Positions 18,226-27,846 of a stretch of 64,000 nt of DNA are shown here, piece after piece. Source of the DNA: a bacterium. GTDB taxonomy: Bacteria > Pseudomonadota > Gammaproteobacteria > Burkholderiales > Thiobacillaceae. Numbering within the stretch: the first letter of the stretch is position 1; every line of letters begins with the position of its first letter. The notes under the pieces are model-generated. The model was not told where the DNA came from, did no database searches, and saw nothing but the letters and a program-made list of their open reading frames with translations. The DNA is taken from assembly GCA_009772925.1 (NCBI GenBank), contig WOUQ01000013.1, positions 1 through 64,000 of the forward strand. The letters run 5' to 3'. Both the position numbers and the translations under genes were made by a program.

Positions 18226-18738
18226 TCAGTCCTCCAATGCGTGCAGGGCATAGCCCAGGGCGAACAGGTAGCCCATGGCGCCCAGCCCGGATATCACGCC
18301 GACCGCCTTGTCGGAGAAATACGAATGCTGGCGGAAGGCTTCGCGGGCATGGACATTCGACAGATGCACCTCGATGAAAGGAATCGCCACCCCGGCCAGC
18401 GCGTCGCGCAGGGCCACGCTGGTGTGCGTGAAGGCGGCGGGGTTGATGATGATGAAGCCGACGTTCTCGCGCCGCGCCGCGTGGATCCGTTCCACCAGCG
18501 CGTGCTCGGCGTTGCTCTGGAAACACTCCACCTGAACACCGACGGCGGCCCCCTGCTGCTTCAGGGTGGCGTCGATCTCCGCCAGGGTCTGGCTGCCATA
18601 ATGCTGCGGCTCGCGGGTTCCCAACAGGTTGAGGTTGGGGCCGTGCAGGACCAGAATCCGCCTGTCCGCCGCGGCTACGGCTGACTCCTGGTCGGCGGCG
18701 GCTTTCGGCGGGCTTTTCGGCTTGCGGTCACGAGCCAT
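18226..18738 (-). CDS. aroQ: 3-dehydroquinate dehydratase, type II
   Basis: 170 aa. Dehydrates 3-dehydroquinate to 3-dehydroshikimate in the shikimate pathway. [20 protein letters not shown] contains the catalytic loop and Tyr47; [13 protein letters not shown] and [18 protein letters not shown] carry active-site residues. A ~25-residue Lys/Ala-rich N-terminal extension precedes the domain, so the true start could be slightly different; the ATG before ARDRKPK is used. First gene of the acc operon and divergent from waaF across ~240 bases without a clear promoter pair. Confidence 0.95.
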   Translation of the reverse strand: MARDRKPKSPPKAAADQESAVAAADRRILVLHGPNLNLLGTREPQHYGSQTLAEIDATLKQQGAAVGVQVECFQSNAEHALVERIHAARRENVGFIIINPAAFTHTSVALRDALAGVAIPFIEVHLSNVHAREAFRQHSYFSDKAVGVISGLGAMGYLFALGYALHALED

Positions 18739-18978
18739 GCGCTGGATGCCGGTGGTGGAATTGGCGGCGATTGTGCCGGAAATCACTGCGATCCGTCCAG
18801 TTGACATGGCTTTCGCGACATGTTTGCGCGGCTTCGCGCCGGCCTGGCGCGAGGCGGACTGGACTTACAATTTCCACCCCGATATGTTTGCATGCCCACC
18901 CGGCGGCATGCCCCGACTGAAGCCTGCCCATTGCCAGAACACCATGCCTTCGCCCAACACAACTCGCGGCCGAACACG

Positions 18979-20016
18979 ATGACGCAAATCCTGGTGGCAG
19001 GTCCATCCTGGGTGGGCGATATGGTCATGGCGCAGAGCCTGTTCATGACCCTGAAGGCGGCCGGCCCCTGCGCAATCGATGTGTTGGCGCCGCCCTGGTC
19101 GCTGCCCCTGCTCGAACGCATGCCCGAGGTGCGGCGCGGCATCGCCCTGCCGCTGGGGCACGGCGAACTTGGCCTGGCCGCGCGCTGGAGGGTGGGCCGG
19201 GAACTGGCCCGGACCGGCTACGACCAGGCCATCCTGTTGCCGAATTCCCTCAAATCCGCGCTGGTGCCCTGCTTCGCCGGCATTCCCCGGCGCACCGGAT
19301 TCCGCGGCGAGATGCGCTACGGCCTGCTGAACGACCTGCGCCTCCTCGACAAGTCGCGTTTGCCGATGACCGTGCAGCGCTTCGTCAGTCTCGGCCTGCC
19401 GCCGCGCGCGCCAGTCCCGGAGGCGCCACCCCGCCCACACCTGCGCGCCGATGCCGGCAACACCGCGCGCCTGCTGTCACGGCATGGCCTGGATGCCGCC
19501 CGCCCGGCCATCGCCTTCATGCCGGGAGCCGAATACGGTCCGGCCAAACAGTGGCCCCTGGCGCATTACGCCGCCCTGGCGCAGACCCTGGCGAGAAACG
19601 GCTACCAAATCTGGGTCCTTGGCTCCGCCAAGGATGCCGAGGCGGGCGAGGAAATCTGCCGGCTGGCCGGCGCCGGGGTGTTCAATCTCTGCGGCGCCAC
19701 CGCCCTCGCCGACGCCGTCGATCTGCTGGCCGCGAGCCACGCCGCGGTGACCAACGATTCCGGACTGATGCACGTGGCGGCGGCGCTGGACAAGCCGCTG
19801 GTGGCCCTGTTCGGCTCCTCCACGCCCGACCACACCCCGCCCCTGTCGGAGCGGGCGGCCATCCTCTACCTGCGCCTGTCGTGCTCACCCTGCTTCGAGC
19901 GGAAATGCCCTCTGGGTCATACCCGCTGCCTGCTGGACATCGGCCCGGACCAGGTGCTCGCCGCCCTGGCAGGCCTGAGCGTGCCTGCAAGCGCGGCGGC
20001 GGGGGAAACCGCCTGA
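18979..20016 (+). CDS. waaF: ADP-heptose:LPS heptosyltransferase II
   Basis: 345 aa, GT9 family. Adds the second L-glycero-D-manno-heptose to the LPS inner core. N-terminal MTQILVAGPSWVGDMVMAQSLF (the GDMV motif), AFMPGAEYGPAKQWPLAHYAAL, and the ADP-heptose-binding VTNDSGLMHVAAALDKPLVALFGSS. This start gives the usual N-terminus; further in-frame residues upstream are not WaaF-like. Overlaps waaC by three bases. Heads the core operon waaF-waaC-waaG-waaP. Confidence 0.95.
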   Translation: MTQILVAGPSWVGDMVMAQSLFMTLKAAGPCAIDVLAPPWSLPLLERMPEVRRGIALPLGHGELGLAARWRVGRELARTGYDQAILLPNSLKSALVPCFAGIPRRTGFRGEMRYGLLNDLRLLDKSRLPMTVQRFVSLGLPPRAPVPEAPPRPHLRADAGNTARLLSRHGLDAARPAIAFMPGAEYGPAKQWPLAHYAALAQTLARNGYQIWVLGSAKDAEAGEEICRLAGAGVFNLCGATALADAVDLLAASHAAVTNDSGLMHVAAALDKPLVALFGSSTPDHTPPLSERAAILYLRLSCSPCFERKCPLGHTRCLLDIGPDQVLAALAGLSVPASAAAGETA

Positions 20017-21074
20017 TGCGGGTCCTGCTCGTCAAGACTTCCTCCCTGGGCGACGTGATCCACGCCCTGCCCGCCATCACCGATGCATCGCGCGCCATAC
20101 CCGGCATCCGCTTCGACTGGGTGGTGGAGGAGTCCTTCGCCGAAATTCCGGCCTGGCACCCGGCCGTGCACCAGGTGATCCCGGTGGCCTTGCGGCGCTG
20201 GCGCAAGCAGCCGCTGCGAGCCTGGCGCGGTGGCGAATGGCGGGCATTCACCGAGGCTGTGGGGGACACGCCCTATGACGCGGTCATCGACGCCCAGGGC
20301 CTGCTGAAAAGTGCCCTGCTCACCCGCTACGGCCAAGGTCCGGTGCACGGCCTCGACCGCGACTCGGCGCGGGAGCCCCTGGCCAGCCTGTTCTACCGCC
20401 ATCGCCACAGGGTGGCCTGGGGACGCCACGCCGTCGAACGCGTGCGCGAACTGTTCGCCCTGGCCCTGGGCTATGCCTTGCCGGACGCGCCCTGCGACTA
20501 CGGCCTGGACCGGCGCCGCATTCCCATGCCGGACACCCCCGCCGCCGTCCCCTATCTGGTGTTCCTGCATGGCACCACCTGGCCCACCAAGCACTGGCCG
20601 GAATCCTACTGGCGCGGCCTGGCGGAACTGGCCGACGCCGCCGGCTGGGAAACGCACCTGCCCTGGGGCAACCCGGAGGAACAGGCGCGGGCGGAACGCA
20701 TCGCCACTGGACTGGCCCACGCCCGCGTGCTGCCGCGCCTGTCGCTGGCCGGGATGGCGGCGGAACTGGCCGGCGCGCGTGCCTGCGTCGCGGTGGACAC
20801 CGGGCTTGGCCACCTGGCCGCCGCCTTCGACGTGCCCACCCTGTCCCTGTTCGGCCCCACCCATCCAGGCTTCACCGGCGCCTGGGGTCCGCGCCAGGAA
20901 CACCTGGCCAGCGATTTCCCCTGCGCCCCCTGCCTGAAGAAACGCTGCGCCCACCGCCCCACCGAACAGGAACGGGCGGCCCACGACCTGACGCGGGAAC
21001 AGCCGCTGTGCTTCACCCGCCTGCCGCCGCAACGGGTATGGCAGGCCTGCCTGGCGCGCCTGGCGCGGACGTGA
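20016..21074 (+). CDS. waaC: ADP-heptose:LPS heptosyltransferase I
   Basis: 352 aa, GT9 family. Transfers the first heptose onto Kdo2-lipid A. MRVLLVKTSSLGDVIHALPAITDA is the hallmark N-terminus; VDTGLGHLAAAFDVPTLSLFGPTHP is the sugar-nucleotide site. The ATG shares bases with the waaF TGA. It ends overlapping a possible GTG start of waaG. Acts on the inner face of the cytoplasmic membrane. Confidence 0.96.
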   Translation: MRVLLVKTSSLGDVIHALPAITDASRAIPGIRFDWVVEESFAEIPAWHPAVHQVIPVALRRWRKQPLRAWRGGEWRAFTEAVGDTPYDAVIDAQGLLKSALLTRYGQGPVHGLDRDSAREPLASLFYRHRHRVAWGRHAVERVRELFALALGYALPDAPCDYGLDRRRIPMPDTPAAVPYLVFLHGTTWPTKHWPESYWRGLAELADAAGWETHLPWGNPEEQARAERIATGLAHARVLPRLSLAGMAAELAGARACVAVDTGLGHLAAAFDVPTLSLFGPTHPGFTGAWGPRQEHLASDFPCAPCLKKRCAHRPTEQERAAHDLTREQPLCFTRLPPQRVWQACLARLART

Positions 21075-21079
21075 ACGGC

Positions 21080-22210
21080 ATGCAACTGGCTTTCGCCCTC
21101 TACAAGTACTTCCCCTACGGCGGCCTGCAGCGGGACTTCCTGCGCATCGCCCAGGCCTGCCAGCGGCGCGGCCACGCGATCCGCGTCTACACCCTGGAAT
21201 GGGAAGGGGAGATCCCGGCGGGTTTCGAGGTGCGGGTTGCCCCCACCCGGGCCGTGCGCGCCCTCACCAACCCGGGACGCTACCAACGTTTTTCCGCCTG
21301 GATGCACGCTGAACTGAAGGCGCGCCCGGCGGATCGGGTGATCGGATTCAACAAGATGCCGGGCCTGGATTTCTATTACGCCGCCGACCCGTGCTACGAG
21401 GAGAAAGCACGCGCCCTGCGCGGCAGGCTCTACAGGATGGGACCGAGATACCGCCACTTCTCAGCCTTTGAGCGGGCCGTGTTCGCACCTTCCAGCCACA
21501 CGGAAATCCTCATGATCTCCGCAGTCCAGCAACCCTTTTTCGAGAAACACTACGCCACCCCAAAGGCGCGCTTTCATCTGCTTCCCCCCGGCATCTCCCG
21601 GGACCGGAGGGCACCGACCGACGCCCCGCGCATCCGCACGGATTTTCGTGCCGAGTTTGGCCTGAAAGACGAGGAACTGCTGCTCTTGCAGATCGGTTCC
21701 GGCTTCAAGACCAAGGGGCTGGATCGCTCCCTTAAAGCCGTGGCCAGCCTGCCTCCGACCTTGCGGTCGCGGACACGGCTGATCGCCATCGGCCAGGATG
21801 AACCCAGCGCCTTCCTGCGCATGGCCAGGCAATTGGGGGTGAGCGAACGGGTGACCATCCTGCCCGGCCGCGGCGACATCCCCCGCGTGTTGCTGGGCGG
21901 CGACCTGCTGGTCCACCCGGCCTACAACGAGAACACCGGCACCGTCCTCCTGGAGGCCCTGGTGGCCGGCCTGCCCGTCCTGTGCTCCGCGGTATGCGGC
22001 TACGCCCACTATGTCGAGGAGGCCCGGGGCGGCCAAGTCATGCCGGAGCCCTTCGTCCAAACCACCATGAACGATATGCTGCGCGCCATCCTGGAGGACG
22101 GACAGCGGCGCCGGACCTGGCAGCGCAACGCCCTGGCCTTCGCCGAAACGGCGGACATCTACAGCAACGACGAGCGCACCACCGACCTCATCCTGGGGGA
22201 GGCGGGATGA
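21080..22210 (+). CDS. waaG: LPS core glucosyltransferase I
   Basis: 376 aa, GT4 family. In enterobacteria WaaG adds the first outer-core hexose to HepII. MQLAFALYKYFPYGGLQRDFLRIAQ is nearly the E. coli N-terminus; DRVIGFNKMPGLDFYYAADPCYEEKA, RYRHFSAFERAVF and HPAYNENTGTVLLEALVAGLPV follow in order. A GTG at 21071 could start the protein three residues earlier. The sugar donor in this organism is not certain. Overlaps waaP by four bases. Confidence 0.93.
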   Translation: MQLAFALYKYFPYGGLQRDFLRIAQACQRRGHAIRVYTLEWEGEIPAGFEVRVAPTRAVRALTNPGRYQRFSAWMHAELKARPADRVIGFNKMPGLDFYYAADPCYEEKARALRGRLYRMGPRYRHFSAFERAVFAPSSHTEILMISAVQQPFFEKHYATPKARFHLLPPGISRDRRAPTDAPRIRTDFRAEFGLKDEELLLLQIGSGFKTKGLDRSLKAVASLPPTLRSRTRLIAIGQDEPSAFLRMARQLGVSERVTILPGRGDIPRVLLGGDLLVHPAYNENTGTVLLEALVAGLPVLCSAVCGYAHYVEEARGGQVMPEPFVQTTMNDMLRAILEDGQRRRTWQRNALAFAETADIYSNDERTTDLILGEAG

Positions 22211-23031
22211 TGGCCGCCACCCTGGTATTGCGCCCCCCCTTCGACCGCCTCTGGGCAGGCCAGGATCCGTTTACCGCCGTGGAAACCCTGGAGGGCCAGG
22301 TATTCCGTGAACTGGACGGCCGCCGGACCCTGCGCACGGAAATCGACGGACGGGGCTACTTCGTCAAGATCCACCGGGGCATCGGCTGGGGGGAGATCGC
22401 AAAAAACCTGCTGTCCCTGCGCCTGCCGGTGCTGGGAGCAGGTAACGAATGGCAGGCCCTCACCCGACTGGCGGAACTGGGTGTGGACAGCATGCGCGCC
22501 GTGGCCTTCGGCTGCCGGGGCGTCAACCCGGCCCGCCAGCGCTCTTTCATCGTCACCGAGGAACTGGCGCCGACGGTAAGCTTGGAAGACTACTGCAGGG
22601 ACTGGCCCCTCCACCCCCCCGATCCCGCCCTGAAACGCGCCCTGATCCGTCGGGTGGCCGACATGGCGGGGCGCATGCACCGGGGCGGCGTCAATCACCG
22701 GGACTTCTATCTGTGCCATTTCCTGCTGCACCTGGACCCGGCCCCAACGTCCGACTCCTTGCGCCTGTCCCTGATCGACCTGCACCGGGCCCAATGCCGA
22801 ACGGTCACGCCCCGCCGCTGGAGGGACAAGGATCTGGCTGGGTTGTATTTTTCGGCGCTGGACATCGGCCTGACGCAACGGGATATCCTGCGCTTCCTAC
22901 ACGGCTACTTCGCGCGACCGCTGCGCCACATCCTGCGTAACGAGACACCGCTATTGCGCCACCTGGCCAGCGAAGGCGAGCGCCTGCTCAATCGCTACCA
23001 GCGCAAGTACGCACCGGGAGCCGGCCGATGA
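22207..23031 (+). CDS. waaP: LPS core heptose I kinase
   Basis: 274 aa. Phosphorylates HepI of the inner core, important for outer-membrane stability. Close to E. coli WaaP along its length: PPFDRLWAGQDPF, VFRELDGRRTLR, YFVKIHRG, NLLSLRLPVLGA, the catalytic NHRDFYLCHFLLH (Asp166), and SLIDLHRAQCRT. Two ATGs in tandem (22207, 22210); the first overlaps the waaG stop. Next gene overlaps by four bases. Confidence 0.95.
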   Translation: MMAATLVLRPPFDRLWAGQDPFTAVETLEGQVFRELDGRRTLRTEIDGRGYFVKIHRGIGWGEIAKNLLSLRLPVLGAGNEWQALTRLAELGVDSMRAVAFGCRGVNPARQRSFIVTEELAPTVSLEDYCRDWPLHPPDPALKRALIRRVADMAGRMHRGGVNHRDFYLCHFLLHLDPAPTSDSLRLSLIDLHRAQCRTVTPRRWRDKDLAGLYFSALDIGLTQRDILRFLHGYFARPLRHILRNETPLLRHLASEGERLLNRYQRKYAPGAGR

Positions 23032-23792
23032 GTTCTTGGTGGGTCGATCCTGTCCTGCCGCCCGCGGCTGGTCGGGCGTTCGCAAGCCTCGAGGCGGTGT
23101 TCGCGCTGGAGGGCGAACTGATAGCCCGATCACCACTGCACAGGGTACTGCGCATCAGCCTCGACGGACGGCGCTACTACGTGAAGCGCTATGTCGGCGA
23201 TCGCCAGGAACTCGTCCGCAGTTGGTTCGGCCTGCGCAGCCGGCTGCTCACCCCGCCAGTACAGAAGGAATGGCAGAACCTGCGGGCGTTCCAGGCCTGG
23301 GGGATAACCACGGCACGCCTGGTGGCTTACGGAACGGAGCGCAAAGGCCGCCGTTTCGTCCGCGGTGCCTTGATCACCGAGGAATTCCCCGACACCGTCG
23401 ACATGGCCGAGATGGCCCGCCAAGGCGACCAGCGACTCAAGGACGGACGCTGGGTGATGGCGGTCTCGCGGCAGCTGGCGAGGGCGACCCGGACCATGCA
23501 TGCCGCCGGTTTCGCCCACAACGACCTGAAATGGCGCAACCTGCTGGTGGACCGCAACGATCCGCCGCGTCTGTATTTCATCGACTGCCCGGCGGGCAGC
23601 CGATGGTGGTGGCCCATCCTCGACTATCGCAAGATCAAAGATCTGGCCTGCCTGGACAAGGTCGCGAAATATCAGCTGCGTCCTAGCCAGCGTATGCGCT
23701 TTTTCCTGGATTACCTGGCCAAACCCAAACTGGACGCGGGCGACAAGAAGCAACTGCGCCGCATCCTGGGTTACTTCGAGGGCCGGGAATGA
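23028..23792 (+). CDS. LPS-kinase-family protein (WaaP/InaA-like)
   Basis: 254 aa. Eukaryotic-type kinase fold of the lipopolysaccharide kinase family: RYYVKRYV supplies the ATP lysine, MHAAGFAHNDLKWRNLLV the catalytic loop (HNDLKxxN), and YFIDCPAG the metal-binding Asp. Gene order after waaP resembles P. aeruginosa PA5009-PA5006, where such kinases phosphorylate core heptoses. Exact acceptor unknown. Overlaps both neighbours by four bases. Confidence 0.85.
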   Translation: MSSWWVDPVLPPAAGRAFASLEAVFALEGELIARSPLHRVLRISLDGRRYYVKRYVGDRQELVRSWFGLRSRLLTPPVQKEWQNLRAFQAWGITTARLVAYGTERKGRRFVRGALITEEFPDTVDMAEMARQGDQRLKDGRWVMAVSRQLARATRTMHAAGFAHNDLKWRNLLVDRNDPPRLYFIDCPAGSRWWWPILDYRKIKDLACLDKVAKYQLRPSQRMRFFLDYLAKPKLDAGDKKQLRRILGYFEGRE

Positions 23793-25207
23793 GCGCATCT
23801 CCCAGCCAGCCCCCCGCCCCGCAGGTCACCGCCGGTGATCTGCGCGCTGCGGGCCGTACACCGGCCTGTCCATTCCGCATCCAGATGGACGACGGCTCGG
23901 ATTTGTTTTTCGCGCAGCCGCTGCGCGTGCTTCCCGGCAAGCGGGTGGTGGGCCGAGCCATGTGGAACGGCATCCCAGTGCTGGCCAAGCTGTTCATCGC
24001 CGAGGAAAGCGCGCGACATTGGGAACGGGAGCGTAAAGGCATCCTCGCCTTGGGCCAGGCCGGCCTGCCCACCCCCCCATTGCTGACCGCCGGCCGACTA
24101 GCGAAAGGAGGACACTACCTGCTTACCCGCTATCTCGACCCCGCCAGCCCGTTGGATACCCGTGAAGATACCCTGAAGGACTGGCTATGCCCCGTGGCAG
24201 ACCTTCTGGGACACATGCACGCCCATGGCCTGCTACAGACAGATCCCCATCTGAGCAATTTCCTTCTCCACGATGGCCGCCTGTTTCTGATCGATGGCGA
24301 TGGCGTGCGGACCTATCGCGCAGGCGATCAACGTGCCCCCCGGCGCAACCTTGCGCTCTTTTTGGCGCAGCTACCGATACGCCAAGCCGGCCGCCATGCC
24401 GAGGCCATCGACGCCTACCGGCGCGCTTTTCCAGCGGCGGCCATCGACCCGAAGGAACTCGCGGCTGAGGTACACGAGGCACGCGCGGAACGCCTGCGCG
24501 ATTACCTAACCAAGTCCGTGCGCGATTGCGGACAGTTCCAGGTCGAGCGGACCTTCAACCGTTTCACGGCGGTAGTTCGTTCGGAAATCGAACGCCTGGC
24601 GCCGATCCTGCGCGACCCCGACGCATGGATGGCGAGGGGCGTGACGCTGAAAAAAGGCAACACCAGCACGGTGGCACGCATTGCCGTGGATGGCGGCGAG
24701 GTGGTCATCAAGCGCTACAACATCAAGGGCCTGATCCACGCCATCTCCCGCTTCTGGCGCCCGAGCCGGGCATGGCATTCCTGGCGTGAAGGACACCGCC
24801 TGAGTCTGCTGGGTATCCCCACGCCAGCGCCGCTGGCGCTCATCGAGCAACGTTTCGGCCCTTTGCGCGGTAAGGCCTGGCTGATCACAGCGTATTCATC
24901 AGGGCCTAATTTGCTTCAAATTTGGACTCAGACGGCACTTCCACCCCCGAATGAAATGCGGGCCCTGCGGGAAATTCTCCACGCGCTAGATGAAGCGCGC
25001 ATTAGCCATGGCGACATGAAGGCAAGCAACCTCATCTGGCTCAGCCGCGGAATCGCTTTGATCGACTTGGACTCCATGAAACAACATTCCTCGCAAGCCA
25101 GTTTCTCTAGAGCGAGGAAACGAGACATGCGCCGGTTACTGAAAAATTGGCCCAGAGCCAGTCCACTCCGTGACGCGCTCGCATCCACATTCAAAGCATG
25201 GCTGTAA
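23789..25207 (+). CDS. Tandem two-domain LPS-kinase-like protein
   Basis: 472 aa with two kinase-like halves. The first (residues ~25-200) has LLGHMHAHGLLQTDPHLSNFLL and FLIDGDGVR; His in its loop is replaced (QTDPHLSN) but the Asp/Asn and DGD metal site remain. The second (~270-472) has VVIKRYN, HALDEARISHGDMKASNLI (HGDxKxxN) and ALIDLDSM. Length and position match the tandem kinase PA5006 of the P. aeruginosa core cluster, by memory of that locus. Probably phosphorylates core sugars, possibly with one regulatory half. Confidence 0.8.
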   Translation: MSASPSQPPAPQVTAGDLRAAGRTPACPFRIQMDDGSDLFFAQPLRVLPGKRVVGRAMWNGIPVLAKLFIAEESARHWERERKGILALGQAGLPTPPLLTAGRLAKGGHYLLTRYLDPASPLDTREDTLKDWLCPVADLLGHMHAHGLLQTDPHLSNFLLHDGRLFLIDGDGVRTYRAGDQRAPRRNLALFLAQLPIRQAGRHAEAIDAYRRAFPAAAIDPKELAAEVHEARAERLRDYLTKSVRDCGQFQVERTFNRFTAVVRSEIERLAPILRDPDAWMARGVTLKKGNTSTVARIAVDGGEVVIKRYNIKGLIHAISRFWRPSRAWHSWREGHRLSLLGIPTPAPLALIEQRFGPLRGKAWLITAYSSGPNLLQIWTQTALPPPNEMRALREILHALDEARISHGDMKASNLIWLSRGIALIDLDSMKQHSSQASFSRARKRDMRRLLKNWPRASPLRDALASTFKAWL

Positions 25208-25235
25208 CCCGGCCAGATAAGCACAACACAAAAAC

Positions 25236-26282
25236 ATGACGGAAATTCATAGCCCGCATCGCAGCGCATCCAGCAAGTACACACTAAAAATACTTTTTAT
25301 TTCAAAAGGGAAAAGCTCCGCCTCGACGCGCTACCGTGCTTCGCAATTTTTCTCCCGATTTGCGGATGCCGGCATAGAGACTCTACACGTTAAGGCATCA
25401 GGCAATCTGCGCGCCTACATTCGAACATTACACGTGGCTTATTCGGCCGATGTCGTCATCGTTCTACGCAAAACCTTTCCAGCACCCTATCTCTGGCTGC
25501 TGAGGAAGGCATCCCGCAAACTGGTCTTTGACTTCGACGATGCAATCTTCTGCAACACGGATGGAACACCCTCGAAAACCCGCATGAAGCGTTTTGCCGC
25601 CATGGTCTCCGTCTGTGACCACGTCCTGGCCGGCAACCAGTTTCTCGCAAACAAGGCGGCCCTTTTCAACAAGGCCACAACCATCATTCCAACATGCGTC
25701 GACGCCTCCAAATATTTGGAAAATCAGGCAAAACCAGCAGACCACATTGAGCTGGTTTGGATTGGAAGCAGTTCCACCCGGAAGTACCTCGTGGAAGCAC
25801 TCCCTGCTTTGCGTTTAGCCGCAAGCCGCGTAGCCAATCTCCATCTGAAAATCATCGCCGATTTCGACTTGCCCGGCGCAGGACTGCCGGTCAGGGCATC
25901 ACTCTGGAGTTCAGATACGGAGGCCCGTGAGCTCGGCGCCGCTCACATCGGCATCGCCCCTATGCGAGACGACAACGACTGGACCCGTGGAAAATGCGCA
26001 TTGAAGGTCTTGCAATACATGGCTGCCGGGTTACCGGTAATCTCCTCAAATTGCGGTGCCAATGCAGAAATCATTGCCGACCGCGAAAACGGATTTCTGG
26101 TGTCTCGGGAAGAGGACTGGGGCGATCGAATTCTTGAACTGGCCAGTGACCCGTTGCTGCGTGAAAAATTGGGCACGGCAGGCAGAAAGACCGTCTCAAC
26201 TCACTACGACATCGGCCCAATCTTTCAGAGGCTACTGCTTGTCATAACCTCTTTATCGAAAAAAAATCCCGCAACAGGCTAG
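25236..26282 (+). CDS. Glycosyltransferase family 4-like protein
   Basis: 348 aa. GT-B architecture: KILFISKGKSSASTRYRASQF at the N-terminus, VFDFDDAIFCN midway, and the donor-site region SDTEARELGAAHIGIAPMRDD with KVLQYMAAGLPVISSNCGANAEII. The sugar and acceptor cannot be deduced. AT-richer than the waa genes upstream, suggesting separate origin. It ends in a CTAG shared with the stop codon of the convergent gene on the other strand. Confidence 0.85.
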   Translation: MTEIHSPHRSASSKYTLKILFISKGKSSASTRYRASQFFSRFADAGIETLHVKASGNLRAYIRTLHVAYSADVVIVLRKTFPAPYLWLLRKASRKLVFDFDDAIFCNTDGTPSKTRMKRFAAMVSVCDHVLAGNQFLANKAALFNKATTIIPTCVDASKYLENQAKPADHIELVWIGSSSTRKYLVEALPALRLAASRVANLHLKIIADFDLPGAGLPVRASLWSSDTEARELGAAHIGIAPMRDDNDWTRGKCALKVLQYMAAGLPVISSNCGANAEIIADRENGFLVSREEDWGDRILELASDPLLREKLGTAGRKTVSTHYDIGPIFQRLLLVITSLSKKNPATG

Positions 26283-27202
26283 TCTTCGGACATCCGCAAC
26301 AGCGCGGCAAAGCGCTGGTAATCCTCATGTGACGGCGTGGAAAAATGGCTTTGCCAGAGCGCGCCAAGCACCTTGGCAAACAACCATGGCTGTCGTTTAC
26401 GCATTCGGCGCCAGAAACGCCAGACATTCTTCCTGAACTGGCTCCGTATCTCAGCCTCGGACAGCAAGCCGGGATTCGCCTCAATAAATTTTGCGTAAGT
26501 CAGCAACTGGGCACGCAGCATCTTTACACGCTTGCGCAGCGTATTCCCGGGATGCTTGCGGTAGCTTGCCAGAACCTCCGGGACGCGGGCGATCGAATAG
26601 CGGGCAGAAAGCCTTAGCCAGCAATCGATGTCTTCAAGCGCAAGGCTCCTGTCGAACCCGCCGACAGTCAGGAACGATTTACGGTGCAATGCAACCGTGG
26701 GGTTGAAGATGGAATGCCGCCCCATAAAGATCCATCGATAGGCATCGTGCTGCGGTTCTGAAGGCGGTCTGGGCAGCGATGAGGATCGCGTCATGCGCTT
26801 GCCTTCCGCATCGATAAAATCAGCGTCTGCATGAACCAGCGCCAGATCCGCCTCATTCCAGTCCGTAATGGCTTGTTGTATACGGGCCACTTTATTGGGA
26901 TACAGCAAGTCATCAGACCCCAATAGATGAACCCACTCCCCACTACAGGCCTCGACACAGGCATTGGAATTAGCGCTTACGCCCCGATTCTCGCGCCGAT
27001 CCAGAACCACTCTGCGATAGCGCTCGCCATGTATTTCCATGAAACGCCGGGCAATTTCAAAGGTGTCGTCGGTTGACCCGTCATCGATCAGCACCAATTC
27101 CAGTTCAGGATAAGTCTGCGCGCAAACAGAAGCGAGGCACGCTTCAATATACTTTGCGTGGTTGTACGCCGGTATCGCCACACTCACCAGAGGTGGCGTC
27201 AT
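26279..27202 (-). CDS. Glycosyltransferase family 2
   Basis: 307 aa. GT-A fold: VSVAIPAYNHAKYIEACLASV, ELVLIDDGSTDDT, WVHLLGSDDLLYPNK (DxD-like SDD), then FDRSLALEDIDCWLRLS (the ED motif). The C-terminal ~90 residues are basic and may lie on the membrane. Cytoplasmic; acceptor likely the LPS outer core or O-chain. Its start overlaps the methyltransferase stop by four bases. Tail-to-tail overlap with the GT4 gene through a shared CTAG. Confidence 0.9.
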   Translation of the reverse strand: MTPPLVSVAIPAYNHAKYIEACLASVCAQTYPELELVLIDDGSTDDTFEIARRFMEIHGERYRRVVLDRRENRGVSANSNACVEACSGEWVHLLGSDDLLYPNKVARIQQAITDWNEADLALVHADADFIDAEGKRMTRSSSLPRPPSEPQHDAYRWIFMGRHSIFNPTVALHRKSFLTVGGFDRSLALEDIDCWLRLSARYSIARVPEVLASYRKHPGNTLRKRVKMLRAQLLTYAKFIEANPGLLSEAEIRSQFRKNVWRFWRRMRKRQPWLFAKVLGALWQSHFSTPSHEDYQRFAALLRMSED

Positions 27203-27825
27203 TGCTTTCTCGCAATCACCAGATACTGCACAGCCACGAAAGGCTCCAAAGCACGTGTGGGCATAAACCAGCGGCGGTAGCGGTTTTTCATGTGGCTGCC
27301 GAGCTTAACGACCTCCCAGCCGCATTCGTTCAACGTCTTGATCAAACTATTACGGGTAAAAAGATGTAAGTGGGTACGATCCATGATGCCATGGTCTGTA
27401 TAGCGGAATTCCCCCAGCAGCAGCAGTGGGAGAGACACGTGGTAATGGCGAACATTGGGCACGCTGAGCAGCAAAGTGCAATCTGAGCGGGTATGGGTAT
27501 GGAGATGGCGCAATGCTGCCCAGGGATCACTCAAGTGTTCAAGCACATCCGTCATGCTGATCATATTGTAATTAGACCACGGTACCTGCGCAGAAACAGC
27601 ATCCAGTGTTCCGTGCCATACGTGACGCAGCCTGGTACGCGCCACCTCGGCAGCACCTTCGTTCGGTTCAATACCGTCACATACCCCCACCAGCCCGGCC
27701 TTGATCAGACTCGCCCCCAATGCGCCGGAAGCACAACCGATGTCGATCGCGGTTTCATAGCGACCATGAGACTCGAGGAATCGCAGCACCTCAGGACGGT
27801 CGGTCATATAGTATTTAGCAAGCAT
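27199..27825 (-). CDS. Class I SAM-dependent methyltransferase
   Basis: 208 aa. Rossmann methyltransferase: TAIDIGCASGALGASLI is the SAM loop, GIEPNEGAAEVAR binds the ribose, and MISMTDVLEHLSDP is motif III. DRTHLHLFTRNSL is common to methyltransferases in surface-sugar clusters. It probably methylates a sugar or a pathway intermediate of the core/O-chain. AT-rich relative to the window. Downstream gene overlaps by four bases. Confidence 0.85.
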   Translation of the reverse strand: MLAKYYMTDRPEVLRFLESHGRYETAIDIGCASGALGASLIKAGLVGVCDGIEPNEGAAEVARTRLRHVWHGTLDAVSAQVPWSNYNMISMTDVLEHLSDPWAALRHLHTHTRSDCTLLLSVPNVRHYHVSLPLLLLGEFRYTDHGIMDRTHLHLFTRNSLIKTLNECGWEVVKLGSHMKNRYRRWFMPTRALEPFVAVQYLVIARKQ

Positions 27826-27846
27826 TTTTCATCCGCGACACATATT

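Noticed and set aside
18739..18978. Small genes or promoters in the aroQ-waaF divergent gap
   Set aside because: A TTGACA near 18800 has no usable -10 at 16-18 bp, and the in-frame extension upstream of waaF is not WaaF-like, so nothing is annotated.
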